Source of the DNA: CALKWS01 sp051020515
Lineage (GTDB): Bacteria > Actinomycetota > Actinomycetes > Actinomycetales > Beutenbergiaceae
Direction: 5' to 3'
DNA length: 64,000 nt
NCBI RefSeq assembly: GCF_051020515.1
Contig: NZ_CP194857.1
Span: forward strand, 4,092,001-4,156,000
A program made the position numbers and the translations under genes. The notes under the pieces were generated by a model that saw only the letters and a list, made by a program, of their open reading frames with translations, was not told where the DNA came from and ran no database searches. This document shows positions 35,338 through 44,978 of this stretch, piece after piece (within the stretch, counting starts at the first letter, position 1; each line of letters begins with the position of its first letter).

Positions 35338-35400
35338 GGGGACACCTCCACTCCCCCAACCGCCCTGCCGAGCGGGACCGAGCCGCGAGTAGGGTTACGG

Positions 35401-36675
35401 TCAGGCGCTCTTCTCGCGCGGTTCTTCCTTGGTGTCCCGGTCCCGCGGGACAAGGGTCGGGTTGACGTTCTCCAGCACCACCTCACGGGTGATCACCACC
35501 CGGGCGATGTCCTCCCGGGAGGGGATGTCGAACATCACCGGCTGGAGCACTTCCTCCATGATCGAGCGCAGCGCCCGGGCGCCGGTGCCACGCAACTCGG
35601 CCTGTTCGGCCACCGCCTCGATGGCGTCGTCGGTGAACTCCAGTTCCACGCCGTCGAGTTCGAAGATTCGCTTGTACTGCTTCACGAGGGCGTTGCGCGG
35701 TTCGGTGATGATCTGCTTCAGCGCCGCCACGTCGAGCGGGCTCACGGTGGCCACCACCGGCAGGCGCCCGATGAACTCCGGGATCAGCCCGTACTTGAGC
35801 AGGTCCTCGGGCATGACGTCCTCGATCATCCCCATGGTGTCGGCGCTCTTGAGCGGGGAGCCGAAACCGATCCCGCGCTTACCCGCCCGGGAGGAGATGA
35901 TGTCGTCCAGTCCGGCGAAGGCCCCGGCCACGATGAACAGCACGTTGGTGGTGTCGATGGTCAGGAACTCCTGGTGCGGGTGCTTGCGACCACCCTGCGG
36001 CGGCACCGAAGCCTGGGTGCCCTCCAGGATCTTCAGCAGTGCCTGTTGCACGCCCTCTCCGGAGACGTCGCGGGTGATGGAGGGGTTCTCGGACTTGCGG
36101 GCGATCTTGTCGATCTCGTCGATGTAGATGATCCCGGTCTCGGCCTTCTTCACATCGAAGTCGGCGGCCTGGATCAGTTTGAGAAGGATGTTCTCCACGT
36201 CCTCGCCCACGTACCCGGCCTCAGTGAGGGCGGTGGCGTCGGCGATCGCGAACGGCACGTTCAGCATCTTCGCGAGCGTGCGGGCCAGTTCGGTCTTACC
36301 GCACCCGGTGGGACCGACCATGAGGATGTTGGACTTGCTCAACTCCACACCGTCGTCGTCGGCGCCGCCGGGGGCCTCACCGGATTGGACGCGCTTGTAG
36401 TGGTTGTACACCGCCACCGCCAGTGCCTTCTTGGCACTGTCCTGGCCCACGATGTACTCCTCCAGGAAGGTGTAGATCTCCTTGGGCTTGGGCAGGTCCA
36501 CCAGGCCGAGTTCCCCGGCTTCGGCCAGTTCCTCCTCGATGATCTCGTTGCACAACTCGATGCACTCATCGCAGATGTAGACACCGGGGCCGGCGATCAG
36601 TTTGACCACCTGCTTCTGGCTCTTCCCGCAGAAGGAGCACTTGAGCAGGTCAGCGCCCTCTCCGACTCGTGCCAT
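35401..36675 (-). CDS. clpX: ATP-dependent Clp protease ATP-binding subunit ClpX
   Basis: AAA+ unfoldase that feeds substrates to ClpP. The 424-residue protein has an N-terminal C4 zinc finger (CSFCGKSQ, ICDECIELCNE), Walker A GPTGCGKT, pore loop GYVGED, Walker B IIYIDEIDKI, the IGF docking loop (KRGIGFGSPL) and sensor-2 GTGARALRSI. The ATG at 36675 follows GGAAGG and begins MARVGEGADLLKCSFCG; the upstream open frame is not conserved. It ends the minus-strand tig-clpP1-clpP2-clpX series, but the 332-base gap before it suggests its own promoter. Confidence 0.97.
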   Translation of the reverse strand: MARVGEGADLLKCSFCGKSQKQVVKLIAGPGVYICDECIELCNEIIEEELAEAGELGLVDLPKPKEIYTFLEEYIVGQDSAKKALAVAVYNHYKRVQSGEAPGGADDDGVELSKSNILMVGPTGCGKTELARTLAKMLNVPFAIADATALTEAGYVGEDVENILLKLIQAADFDVKKAETGIIYIDEIDKIARKSENPSITRDVSGEGVQQALLKILEGTQASVPPQGGRKHPHQEFLTIDTTNVLFIVAGAFAGLDDIISSRAGKRGIGFGSPLKSADTMGMIEDVMPEDLLKYGLIPEFIGRLPVVATVSPLDVAALKQIITEPRNALVKQYKRIFELDGVELEFTDDAIEAVAEQAELRGTGARALRSIMEEVLQPVMFDIPSREDIARVVITREVVLENVNPTLVPRDRDTKEEPREKSA

Positions 36676-37007
36676 GGGTGCCGCCTTCCTGACGTGGAGT
36701 TTGGGTCCGCACCAGCGGGTGCTGCGGATCGTGCGCTCGATCAATTCTAAGCCGCCCCTCCCACATCGCGCTGTGTTCACGAGGTGGGAAGCGCCTCTTG
36801 CACTCTACGGCGCGGTCGGGATGGGCGGGCGCAGGCTCAGCGCGTGTCTGGTGCGTCCATGTCCCCGCCGGCGCTGCGGGCCGGCGCCCGGCACGGCAGC
36901 GGACGACGACGCGGGGCGCCGATGCGGAGCGCCCCGCCGGCGGTAGTCGCGGGCGGGGCGCTCGGCGGTCGGACGGGACCGGAGGGAGGCGGTGGGAACA
37001 GACCCGG
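36676..37007 (-). other. Intergenic region clpP2-clpX
   Basis: 332 bases without a credible gene. It contains a GC-rich hairpin with 8-bp arms (36912-36919 and 36929-36936, 9-base loop) that could end the clpP2 message; no U-rich tail follows it. A TAGAAT (minus strand, 36744-36749) about 70 bases before clpX is a possible -10 element, without a convincing -35. Nothing else is supported. Confidence 0.4.
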
Positions 37008-37685
37008 TCAGGCGTCGTCTCCGGGGCCCAGTTCCGGCAACGGGGCCTTGCGGCTCTCCAGGACCTGGTCGACCAGACCGTAATCCAGCGCCTCGGCGGC
37101 AGAGAGGATCTTGTCCCGCTCGATGTCCTGGGTGATCTGTTCCTGGGGCGTGCTGGAGTGCTTGGCCAGGGTGGCCTCGAGCCACTCGCGCATACGCAGC
37201 ATCTCGTTCGCGTGGATCTCGATGTCGGAAGCCTGGGCGTAGCCGCCCTCCATCGCAGGCTGGTGGATGAGCACGCGAGCGTTCGGCAACGCCAGCCGCT
37301 TGCCCGGCGTCCCGGCCGCCAGCAGCACCGCGGCGGCGGAGGCGGCCTGGCCCAGCACCACCGTCTGCACCTGCGGCTTGATGTACTGCATGGTGTCGTA
37401 GATCGCCGTCATCGCGGTGAAGGAACCACCGGGTGAGTTGATGTAGATGATGATGTCGCTGTCCGGGTCCTGGGCCTCCAGGACCAGCAACTGGGCCATC
37501 ACGTCGTCGGCCGAGGCGTCATCGACCTGCACCCCGAGGAAGATGATTCGATCCTCGAACAGTTTGGTGTAGGGGTCCTGGCGCTTGAAGCCGTAGGCGG
37601 TGCGCTCCTCGAACTGGGGCAGCACATAGCGGGAAGAGGGGCTGGCGGCCCGGCCACCGAAGCCCTGGATGTGGGGGATGTTCAC
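37008..37685 (-). CDS. clpP2: ATP-dependent Clp protease proteolytic subunit ClpP2
   Basis: Serine peptidase subunit of the actinobacterial ClpP1P2 tetradecamer, 225 aa. Catalytic Ser is in GQAASAAAVLLAAGTPGKR and His in VLIHQPAMEGGYAQ. The longer N-terminus (RYVLPQFEERTAYGFKRQDP) and downstream position match ClpP2, the ClpX-docking ring in mycobacteria. Start is a GTG after GGAGA. It lies 30 bases after clpP1, so the two form one operon, as required for the heteromeric enzyme. Confidence 0.95.
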   Translation of the reverse strand: MNIPHIQGFGGRAASPSSRYVLPQFEERTAYGFKRQDPYTKLFEDRIIFLGVQVDDASADDVMAQLLVLEAQDPDSDIIIYINSPGGSFTAMTAIYDTMQYIKPQVQTVVLGQAASAAAVLLAAGTPGKRLALPNARVLIHQPAMEGGYAQASDIEIHANEMLRMREWLEATLAKHSSTPQEQITQDIERDKILSAAEALDYGLVDQVLESRKAPLPELGPGDDA

Positions 37686-37715
37686 GTGTGCATCTCCTGG
37701 TCTTGGGTGGACTGA

Positions 37716-38315
37716 TCAGTTGCCGACGGACTTGGCGGAGGAGACCACCTCGTCGATGAAGCCGTACTCCAGGGCCTCCTCGGCGGTGAACCAGCGGTCC
37801 CGGTCGGAGTCGCGGTTGATCTGCTCAACGCTCTTGCCGGTCTGCTCGGCGATCAACTCCGCCATGACCTTCTTCATGTGCAGGATCAATTCGGCGTGGA
37901 TCTTGATGTCGGTGGCCGTGCCACCGATCCCACCGGAGGGCTGGTGCATCATCACCCGTGCGTGCGGGGTGGCGAACCGCTTCCCCGGAGTTCCCGAGGA
38001 CAGCAGGAACTGACCCATCGAGGCTGCCATACCCATGGCCACGGTGGCCACGTCGGGCTTGATGAACTGCATGGTGTCGTAGATGGCCATGCCGGCGGTG
38101 ATCGAACCGCCGGGTGAATTGATGTACAGCCAGATGTCCTTGTCCGGGTCCTCTGCGGCGAGCAGCATCATCTGCGCAGAGATCTGGTTGGCGTTGTCAT
38201 CACGCACGTCCGAACCGAGCCAGATGATGCGCTCGGACATGAGACGGCTGTAGATGTGGTCACCAAGGGCGAAGTTCTTGGAATCGGCCGAGGCAGCCTT
38301 AGGCATCTCGCTCAC
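37716..38315 (-). CDS. clpP1: ATP-dependent Clp protease proteolytic subunit ClpP1
   Basis: The partner ring of ClpP1P2, 199 aa. Catalytic Ser is in GMAASMGQFLLSSGTPGKRF and His in VMMHQPSGGIGG. The start is ambiguous: GTG at 38315 behind GGAGAAGG, or ATG at 38306, three codons in; I prefer the GTG for spacing. It lies downstream of tig with a 12-bp hairpin between, and 30 bases ahead of clpP2. Confidence 0.95.
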   Translation of the reverse strand: MSEMPKAASADSKNFALGDHIYSRLMSERIIWLGSDVRDDNANQISAQMMLLAAEDPDKDIWLYINSPGGSITAGMAIYDTMQFIKPDVATVAMGMAASMGQFLLSSGTPGKRFATPHARVMMHQPSGGIGGTATDIKIHAELILHMKKVMAELIAEQTGKSVEQINRDSDRDRWFTAEEALEYGFIDEVVSSAKSVGN

Positions 38316-38369
38316 GTACCTTCTCCTGATCGTCGACGGGCTGGAAAACTCCTGCTGTTGACACTAACG

Positions 38370-38399
38370 CCGCCGCCGGCAAAGCCATGCCGGCGGCGG
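38370..38399 (-). terminator. Strong hairpin between tig and clpP1
   Basis: A perfect 12-bp stem: CCGCCGCCGGCA at 38370-38381 and its complement at 38388-38399, with a 6-base loop. It lies 37 bases after the tig stop and about 55 bases before the clpP1 start. No U-tract follows on the minus strand, so it may be a weak terminator, attenuator or RNA-stability element. Confidence 0.5.
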
Positions 38400-38436
38400 G
38401 TCGGTTTCGCTGTCGGCGCAGCAGCCGACGAGCGGA

Positions 38437-39904
38437 TCAGTCCTTGCTCGGTTCGGCTTCCTCGGTCTGGTCCCCGGCGTCGGTGCCCTCGACCGCCTCG
38501 GCGGCCGCGTCGTCGTCGCCCTCGTCCAGGTCCACGTCCACCAACTCGGTGGCCGGGCCTGCGGCGGCCTGGACAGCCGCGGCTTGCGCCTCGGCCTCCA
38601 TCTGGGCGTCCTCCTCATCGGAACCGATGTAGTCGGTCAGGTCCACCTCGGCCCCGGTGGAGTCCACCACCTTGACCTGCCGCAGCGCGGTGGCGACCGA
38701 CTTGTTCCGGGTGACCTCGGCGATGAAGGAAGGCATCTGCCCGTTCTCGGAGGCGTTCTTGATGAGTTCGTTGGGGTCCATCTGGTACTGACGGGCGGTG
38801 TTCAGCATGAACTCCAGCACCTCGTTCTGACCGATCTTGACGTCGACCTGCTCAGCCAGGACATCCAGCAGCAACTGCCGGCGCAGCCCCTCGGTGGTCT
38901 CCACCCGCACTTCCTCGCCGTGCTCGGTGTCGTCCTCGCGACCCTCGGCGGCCAGGTGTCGGGTGACCTCGTCCTCCACCACACCGGTGGGGATCGGGAA
39001 GTCGGCGGCCTCCTGCAGGTGCTCGATCAGTTTGTCGCGGGCCTGGATCGCCTGCTCGTTGCGCTTGGCGTCGGCGGCCTGGGTGCGCAGCGACTCCTTG
39101 AGCTCCTCGACGGTGTCGTGCTCGGAAGCCATCTGGGCGAAGTCGTCATCGACCTCGGGCAGCTCCTGCTCCTTGATCACGCTGGCGGTCACGGTGACCT
39201 CGGCGTCCTCACCGGCATGGTCCCCGCCCACCAGCGCGGAGGAGAACGTGGTGGTCTCCCCGGCGGAGAGCCCGGTCAGCGCCTCGTCGAGTCCCTCGAG
39301 CATGTTGCCGGCGCCGATCTGGTAGGAGACACCGGAGACCGAGTCGATCTCCTCCTCCTCGATGGTGGCGGTCAGGTCCAGCGTGACGAAGTCCCCGTCC
39401 GCAGCCGGCCGCTCCACACCGACCAGAGTGGCGTACCGCTCGCGCAGGGTCGTCAGTTCGGTCTCCACGTCCTCATCGGTGACCTCCACGTCGTCGACGG
39501 TGAGGGGTGATCTCGGACAGGTCCGGCAGGGTGATCTCCGGGCGCACATCCACCTCGGCGGTGAAGACCAGGTCCTCGGACTCAGCGACCCCCGGCAGTC
39601 CGGTGACCTCGACGGAGGGCTGGCCGATCGGCTTGATCCCGGCCTCCACCACCGCGTCGCGGTAGAGCCCCGGCAGCGCCTCGTTCACCGCCTGCTCCAT
39701 CACCACAGCCTTACCGACGCGCTGGTCGATGATGCGCGGGGGCACCTTGCCCTTGCGGAAGCCGGGGATGCTGACCTGCTGGGCGACCTCCTTGTACGCC
39801 CGGTCCAGGCTGGGTTGCAGGTCGGTGAGCGGGACCTCCACGGTCAGCTTCACGCGGGTCTGGTCGAGGTTCTCGACTGCGCTCTTCACTTTGATTGGCT
39901 CCAT
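38437..39904 (-). CDS. tig: Trigger factor Tig (frameshifted)
   Basis: Ribosome-bound chaperone with peptidyl-prolyl isomerase activity. The N-terminal ribosome-binding signature GFRKGKVPP is in VSIPGFRKGKVPPRII (about residues 44-59), followed by the FKBP-like PPIase domain (AADGDFVTLDLTATIE) and a C-terminal helical domain with an acidic tail. The two halves are in different frames: the minus-strand C4 run at 39504-39507 has one C too many. With three Cs it reads SEITLTVDDVEVTDEDVE and yields 488 aa, normal for actinobacteria. It heads the tig-clpP1-clpP2-clpX cluster on the minus strand. Confidence 0.94.
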
Positions 39905-40173
39905 GTCTCACTTGGGGTCTTCAGGGCCGGCGTCGGTGGCCTGCACCCGCCGTGGGCCCGCTCTCGGTCCTGACGCCACCCATGTCAAGACAGCGGACGG
40001 CACAGAAACCTGGGCATGGCAGGGCTCACCGACACGCGCAGCGGATCCATCCTACCCGCCCACTACCAGTGCCCGCGTGGCCGGGTAGCACGTCTCACAG
40101 CAGGCCCGTGCCCCTTCAACTAGGTGGGGTGACGATTTGGCCCGCACGAGGCGCTGATGCAAGGCTGCCGAGC

Positions 40174-41370
40174 GTGCCCACCGACGTCCGCCGCGCCCGG
40201 GTCGCGGTCACCATCGCCTTCGCCACCAACGGCGCACTCCCGGCGACGCTGCTGGCCCGGTACGCCGAGGTCAAGGGTCTGCTCGCCCTCTCCGATGCCA
40301 CCTTCGGGCTGCTCGTGGCCGGATACGCCGTCGGCGCCGCGGCGGCATTGAACCTGCCCGGGATCGTGCTGCGCCGGATCGGCACGCGGGCCACCACGAC
40401 CGCCGGCACCGCCTGGGTCGCCGTCTGCCTGTTCCTGGCCACCCTCGGGGTGAGTGCGGGCAACGTCTGGCTGGTGCTGGCCGGGTTGGCCCTGGCCGGG
40501 TGGGCCGATGCCATCGTGGACGTGGCCCAGAACGCCCAGGGCCTGGCCGTGCAGGCCGCTCGGGGCTCCTCGGTGCTGAACTCGATGCACGCCGGGTGGA
40601 GCGTGGGGGCGGCAGCCGGCGGCGTGGTCGGCACCCTCGCGGCCACCGCAGCGGTGCCGTTGCCGATTCACCTTGGTGGCTGGGGGCTGGCCTGCGTGGC
40701 CGCGATGACGGTGGCCGGCCGGGCGTTCCTCCCGGATCGCAGCACCGCAGTCACTGACGGCACCGGTAGAGGCGAAGGATCAGGTGACGCACCGATGCGG
40801 GCCTCGCGGCGTCCGAACTGGTTCTCGCTCCGGCTGCTGTTGCCCCTGGGGCTGCTGGCACTGGCCGGGATGTCGGTGGAGGACGTGGGCAACAACTGGT
40901 CCGCCGTGCTCCTGGCCACCGAACGAGGAGTGGCGCTTGGTTCCGCCGGGATCGGGCTGAGCGCGCTGCTCATCGCGCAGTTCATCGGACGGATGCTCGG
41001 AGACCGGTTCGTGGACCGGGTCGGGGAGCACACCGCGCTGATGACCAGCCTGATCGGCATGATCGCCGGCCTGCTGCTGCTGGCCTGGGTGCCGTCGGCA
41101 ACCCTGACGGTCGCCGGGCTGGCACTGGCCGGGTTGAGCAGCGCCATCACCATCCCGTTGGCTTTCGCCCGCGCCGATCAGGTTCCGGGTCTTCGCCCGC
41201 ATAGCGGGGTGACCTGGATCGCACTGTCCATTCGCGTGACCGCGATCGGTCTGAGCCCGGCGATCGGCGCGATGAGCTCGGCCAGTTCGCTCCCCCTGGC
41301 TATCACCGTCGTGACGGCCGCCTCGGTGCTGGCGCTGGTGGCGCAGACATCCCGCAGACCCCGGCCGTAG
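40174..41370 (+). CDS. Major facilitator superfamily transporter
   Basis: An integral membrane transporter of 398 residues with about 12 hydrophobic helices in two six-helix halves. Recognisable segments are DATFGLLVAGYAVGAAAALN, WADAIVDVAQNAQGLAVQ, LNSMHAGWSVGAAAGG and QFIGRMLGDRFVDRVGE. The last lies in the second half and has the loop-2-like GRMLGDR. The frame opens further upstream, but residues before the GTG at 40174 (VPTDVRRARVAVTIAF) are low-complexity and not membrane-like. The class resembles fucose-permease-like or YbjJ-type MFS proteins. Substrate unknown; no linked pathway gene. Confidence 0.83.
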   Translation: MPTDVRRARVAVTIAFATNGALPATLLARYAEVKGLLALSDATFGLLVAGYAVGAAAALNLPGIVLRRIGTRATTTAGTAWVAVCLFLATLGVSAGNVWLVLAGLALAGWADAIVDVAQNAQGLAVQAARGSSVLNSMHAGWSVGAAAGGVVGTLAATAAVPLPIHLGGWGLACVAAMTVAGRAFLPDRSTAVTDGTGRGEGSGDAPMRASRRPNWFSLRLLLPLGLLALAGMSVEDVGNNWSAVLLATERGVALGSAGIGLSALLIAQFIGRMLGDRFVDRVGEHTALMTSLIGMIAGLLLLAWVPSATLTVAGLALAGLSSAITIPLAFARADQVPGLRPHSGVTWIALSIRVTAIGLSPAIGAMSSASSLPLAITVVTAASVLALVAQTSRRPRP

Positions 41371-41577
41371 GGCACTGTTCGCCGGCCAGGGCGCTGCCGG
41401 CCCGTGACGCCGTTCCTCACCAGAGGTCCCCACCCACGGCCCGTGGGCGCTCCGGCGAATCGGGTGGGTAGGGTTGAGCGCTGGGCCGGGCCTCGTCCCG
41501 GTGCGCCCCGTCCCGCCCGGCCCGTGTCCGGCGATCCGCCCAGGACGTCGGGCATCCACCACGAGCACGGAGTTGTC

Positions 41578-43122
41578 ATGACCTCATCCTCTGCTGCGCC
41601 GCGTCCACCGCGGCGCACCCCGATGCAGCGGCGTCAGGCCCGTACGGAGGACGTCACCTCCGTGCTCGGGGCGCTTCGGAACCCGCGGAGGTTGCGCACC
41701 GAGGTGCTGGCCGGGCTGGTGGTGGCCCTGGCACTGATTCCGGAGGCGATCAGTTTCTCCATCATCGCCGGGGTGGACCCGCGGGTGGGGCTGTTCGCCT
41801 CCTTCACGATGGCGGTCTCGATCGCCTTCGTGGGAGGCCGGCCGGCGATGATCTCGGCGGCCACCGGCGCGGTCGCGCTGGTGATCGCCCCGGTGATGCG
41901 CGAGCACGGGATGGACTACCTGATCGCCACGGTGATCCTGGCCGGGATCATCCAGGTGCTCTTCGGTGTGCTCGGGGTGGCCCGGTTGATGCGGTTCATA
42001 CCGCGCAGCGTGATGGTCGGGTTCGTCAACGCCCTGGCGATCCTGATCTTCCTCGCCCAGGTGCCCTATCTGACCGGGGTCTCCTGGATGGTGTACCTGA
42101 TGGTCGCCGTCGGCATCGGAGTCCTGGTGTTCCTGCCCAAACTCACCACCGTGGTGCCCGCCCCGTTGGTGGCGATCGTGGTGCTCACGGCGGTGACGCT
42201 GGCGTTCTCCCTGCGGGTGCCCGATGTGGCCGACGAGGGGGAACTGCCCGACTCCTTGCCGACGCTGTTCCTGCCCGATGTGCCCATGACGCTGGAGACG
42301 TTGCGGATCATCGCCCCGTTCGCCATCGGGATGGCCCTGGTGGGGCTGATGGAGTCGCTGATGACGGCCAAGCTGGTCGATGACATCACCGACACCCACT
42401 CCAACAAGACCCGCGAGTCCTGGGGGCAGGGCGTGGCGAACATCATCACCGGCTTCTTCGGTGGCATGGGCGGATGCGCGATGATCGGCCAGACCATGAT
42501 CAACGTCAAGGAATCCCGCGCCCGCACCCGCATCTCCACCTTCCTGGCCGGGGTCTTCCTGCTCATCCTGGTGGTGGGCTTCGGCGATGTCATCGGGCAG
42601 ATCCCGATGGCTGCCCTGGTGGCCGTGATGATCATGGTCTCGGTAGGAACCTTCGATTGGCACTCGGTGCGACTGCGCACGCTGCGCCGGATGCCCAAGA
42701 GCGAGACCGCGGTCATGGTCACCACCGTGGTGATCACGGTGGCCACCGGGAACCTCGCCTACGGGGTGCTCGCCGGTGTCGTGGTCGCAGCCGTCATGTT
42801 CGTCAACCGGGTGGCCCACCTGACCCACGTGGTCGAACTGGACCGCCCGGATGAGAACACCCGCGTGTACGGCGTGGTCGGTGAATTGCTGTGGGCCTCC
42901 TCCAACGACCTGATCTACCAGTTCGACTACACCGGTGACCCCGCGAACGTCGTCATCGACCTGTCCAGATCCCACATCTGGGACGCTTCGACCGTCGCGA
43001 CCCTGGATGCCATCACGCAGAAGTACCGGGACAAGGGCAAGAGTGTGACCATCACCGGCCTGAACGAAGCCAGTGCCGAGCGCCATACCCGCCTGGCGGG
43101 ATACCTGAACGGGCAGGCTTGA
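41578..43122 (+). CDS. SulP-family anion transporter with STAS domain
   Basis: A 514-residue SLC26/SulP membrane transporter for sulfate, bicarbonate or similar anions. TM region: EVLAGLVVALALIPEAISFS, GGRPAMISAATGAVALVIAP, RSVMVGFVNALAILIFLAQ, GQGVANIITGFFGGMGGCAM and FGDVIGQIPMAALVAVMIMV. A C-terminal STAS domain covers about residues 430-514 (VVIDLSRSHIWDASTVATLD). Start is the ATG at 41578. No cysteine-biosynthesis gene is adjacent; the window's cysK-cysE pair is 5 kb away. The ion cannot be assigned from sequence. Confidence 0.9.
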   Translation: MTSSSAAPRPPRRTPMQRRQARTEDVTSVLGALRNPRRLRTEVLAGLVVALALIPEAISFSIIAGVDPRVGLFASFTMAVSIAFVGGRPAMISAATGAVALVIAPVMREHGMDYLIATVILAGIIQVLFGVLGVARLMRFIPRSVMVGFVNALAILIFLAQVPYLTGVSWMVYLMVAVGIGVLVFLPKLTTVVPAPLVAIVVLTAVTLAFSLRVPDVADEGELPDSLPTLFLPDVPMTLETLRIIAPFAIGMALVGLMESLMTAKLVDDITDTHSNKTRESWGQGVANIITGFFGGMGGCAMIGQTMINVKESRARTRISTFLAGVFLLILVVGFGDVIGQIPMAALVAVMIMVSVGTFDWHSVRLRTLRRMPKSETAVMVTTVVITVATGNLAYGVLAGVVVAAVMFVNRVAHLTHVVELDRPDENTRVYGVVGELLWASSNDLIYQFDYTGDPANVVIDLSRSHIWDASTVATLDAITQKYRDKGKSVTITGLNEASAERHTRLAGYLNGQA

Positions 43123-43124
43123 GC

Positions 43125-43415
43125 TCAGCGGAGACGGCGTTGCAGGTGAACGACGACGTCGTCGCCCAGGCTCTTGCCGAGCCGCTTACGCATCGCGGCA
43201 CTGAGTGAGAGCATGTGTCCGCCACGACCGGTGACCATCAGTCCGACGTCGGGCATCGGGATCTCGTCCACGCTGGCGTCTACCCGCACGCTCTTCCTGG
43301 TCCCGAAGAACCCGGCTGAGCCCGGCATCTCGACGCACGACCAGACTTCTCCTTTGACGTCGACGCCGATCGGAGCGGTGAAGGTGTGGTCGAGGTTCTG
43401 CGGGAAGTCGGTCAT
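43125..43415 (-). CDS. DUF1905-domain protein
   Basis: A 96-residue protein matching the DUF1905 pattern, a small beta-barrel-like domain of unknown function: PIGVDVKGEVWSCVEMPGSA, GFFGTRKSVRVDASVDEI and SLSAAMRKRLGKSLGDDVVV. The stop lies only two bases from the convergent SulP gene's stop. The start follows GAAAGGGCG. A separate mycothiol-enzyme gene lies 56 bases upstream on the same strand; co-transcription is possible. Confidence 0.85.
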   Translation of the reverse strand: MTDFPQNLDHTFTAPIGVDVKGEVWSCVEMPGSAGFFGTRKSVRVDASVDEIPMPDVGLMVTGRGGHMLSLSAAMRKRLGKSLGDDVVVHLQRRLR

Positions 43416-43471
43416 TGCGCCCTTTCGTGAGGTGATGGGTTCGCGCGGATGGTGAGCCCTGCGACGGTGGT

Positions 43472-44119
43472 TCAGGCTGTGCTGCCGTCCAGGCGTGCCT
43501 GCAGGATCGGCACTCCTGGCCCGTGGAGCTGGTCGAGGTACGGTGCGCGGCCGGCCATGCTCATCACCAAGGCGAGGGTAGAACCGGTGACCAGCGGTCC
43601 GGAGCCAGTGGCGAACGGCCCATCGTCCGCCCGCAGGTGCAGACCGGCCGCCCGCGTGTGGCTGGCGACGGCGAAGTCCCGTCGGGCGAAGAAGTCGGCC
43701 ACGGGCGTCAGCGCCTCGATGCTGGGCCTCCTGGGCAGCCCCAACGGCCAGCGGACGTCCTGGCAGTGCACGACGACCTCACCGAGATAGGCCGCGGTGT
43801 GGCCGGACGGTGCCGTGGTGCTACCGATCACAGCACGGAACCGGTCGAGCGTTGCGGCGGGAGTGTCGCCGCGGTACTCGGTGAGCCGCCGCTCGTTGTG
43901 GACGTCGGGACGAAAACGTGCGCCACACATGCTCCGTAGCCACTGCCACTGGTTCAGGCTGGCGGCCGCCGTGAGGTGCGCGACGACCTGCTCGACGTCC
44001 CACTGCCCGCACAAGGTGTCGTGTCGCCACTGGTCCGCACTGAGGGTCGACAGGTCCTCCGCCAGCGCGGCCCGCTCGGCCCGCATCAGCGCCCACAGGC
44101 CGCCGTCGCTTCTCCCCAT
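43472..44119 (-). CDS. Maleylpyruvate isomerase family mycothiol-dependent enzyme
   Basis: A 215-residue DinB/MDMPI-fold protein. The N-terminal domain has ALMRAERAALAEDLSTL, WDVEQVVAHLTAAASLNQWQW and YLGEVVVHCQDVRWPLGL, with His residues suited to a metal site. The C-terminal part (DDGPFATGSGPLVTGSTLAL) resembles the SCP2-like half of mycothiol-dependent maleylpyruvate isomerases. The actual reaction in this broad family is usually unknown. ATG at 44119 follows GGAGGG. Divergent from the HxlR regulator 140 bases away, which may control it. Confidence 0.8.
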   Translation of the reverse strand: MGRSDGGLWALMRAERAALAEDLSTLSADQWRHDTLCGQWDVEQVVAHLTAAASLNQWQWLRSMCGARFRPDVHNERRLTEYRGDTPAATLDRFRAVIGSTTAPSGHTAAYLGEVVVHCQDVRWPLGLPRRPSIEALTPVADFFARRDFAVASHTRAAGLHLRADDGPFATGSGPLVTGSTLALVMSMAGRAPYLDQLHGPGVPILQARLDGSTA

Positions 44120-44246
44120 GGTGTTAGTTTCCCTCCTCGCGACGCCGGAGCCGCCGCCAATGCCCCCATGCTGGCTCCTCCTCGGGTGTGGGTGCCACCT
44201 ACCGGTGTCACTACGGATAGCATAGTGCACGCTACAGGATCAGTAG

Positions 44247-44259
44247 TAACATGTGTCAA
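44247..44259 (+). promoter_or_regulatory. Leaderless -10 element of the HxlR regulator
   Basis: TAACAT (44247-44252) lies exactly 6 bases before the ATG at 44259, predicting transcription from the start codon and supporting the ATG over the GTG at 44253. A short CACTA/TAGTG dyad (44209-44213, 44223-44227) upstream may be part of an operator for the divergent pair; evidence for it is weak. Confidence 0.4.
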
Positions 44260-44966
44260 TGGCATCCCGAAGGTCATACGGCTCGTACAACGACGGCTGC
44301 GCCGCCGCCCACGCACTCGACCTCATCGGCGAACGGTGGACGATGATCGTCGTTCGGGAACTCCTACTGGGGCCCAAGCGCTTCTCCGACATCCAGCGAG
44401 ACGTCATCGGTATCGGGCCCACCGTCCTGACCCAGCGCCTGCATCACCTGGAGGCCAGCGGCATCGCGCAACGACGCCGCTGGCCCGGACCAGGGCGCAT
44501 CGACGTCTACGAACTGACCGAATGGGGCTACCGACTGGAAGCCGTCAACACGGCTCTGTCCCGGTGGGCCGTGACATCGCCCGCACTGCCCCGCGAGGCG
44601 GATATGAGCCCCGACACCGTGACCCTCGCGATGCGCGCCCACGCACGGCCGGCCTCCAGGGGCCGAGGTGAGCGATGTGTCGCGTTGGTGCTCACCGACT
44701 CCAGGCGGCCGGACGCCCAACCGGTCACCTATACGGCGCGGATGACCGCGCGAGCCACGACCATCGAGCGGTCGCCGGAACCGCAACGGACCGATGCGCA
44801 GGCCTCAGCCACCACCCGGGACTGGAGGGCGTGCGTGATCGGGGATGTCCCACTCGAGGAACTGCCGGATGTGCGCGTGTCCGGCGACGAGGGCGCGGTG
44901 CGCGACCTCATCGTCGCGACATCGCTCAGCGGCGCTTCGGCCTCACCTCTCGATGCGAAGGGCTGA
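44259..44966 (+). CDS. HxlR-family transcriptional regulator
   Basis: A 235-residue regulator. The N-terminal winged helix is clearly HxlR-type: CAAAHALDLIGERWTMIVVR, LLGPKRFSDIQRDVIGIGPT and LTQRLHHLEASGIAQRRR (about 12-75). The conserved Cys near the start (NDGCAAAHALD) is present. A C-terminal region of about 115 residues after the HTH is a ligand-like domain seen in some longer HxlR members; its ligand is unknown. It is divergent from the mycothiol-dependent enzyme gene. The 3' end runs to the tRNA-Pro gene. Confidence 0.85.
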   Translation: MASRRSYGSYNDGCAAAHALDLIGERWTMIVVRELLLGPKRFSDIQRDVIGIGPTVLTQRLHHLEASGIAQRRRWPGPGRIDVYELTEWGYRLEAVNTALSRWAVTSPALPREADMSPDTVTLAMRAHARPASRGRGERCVALVLTDSRRPDAQPVTYTARMTARATTIERSPEPQRTDAQASATTRDWRACVIGDVPLEELPDVRVSGDEGAVRDLIVATSLSGASASPLDAKG

Positions 44967-44978
44967 GACCTGTCCTGC

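Noticed and set aside
41584..43086. Minus-strand open frame of 500 codons opposite the SulP gene
   Set aside because: His/Asp/Gly/Arg-rich without any recognisable fold; mirror of the transporter's codon pattern.
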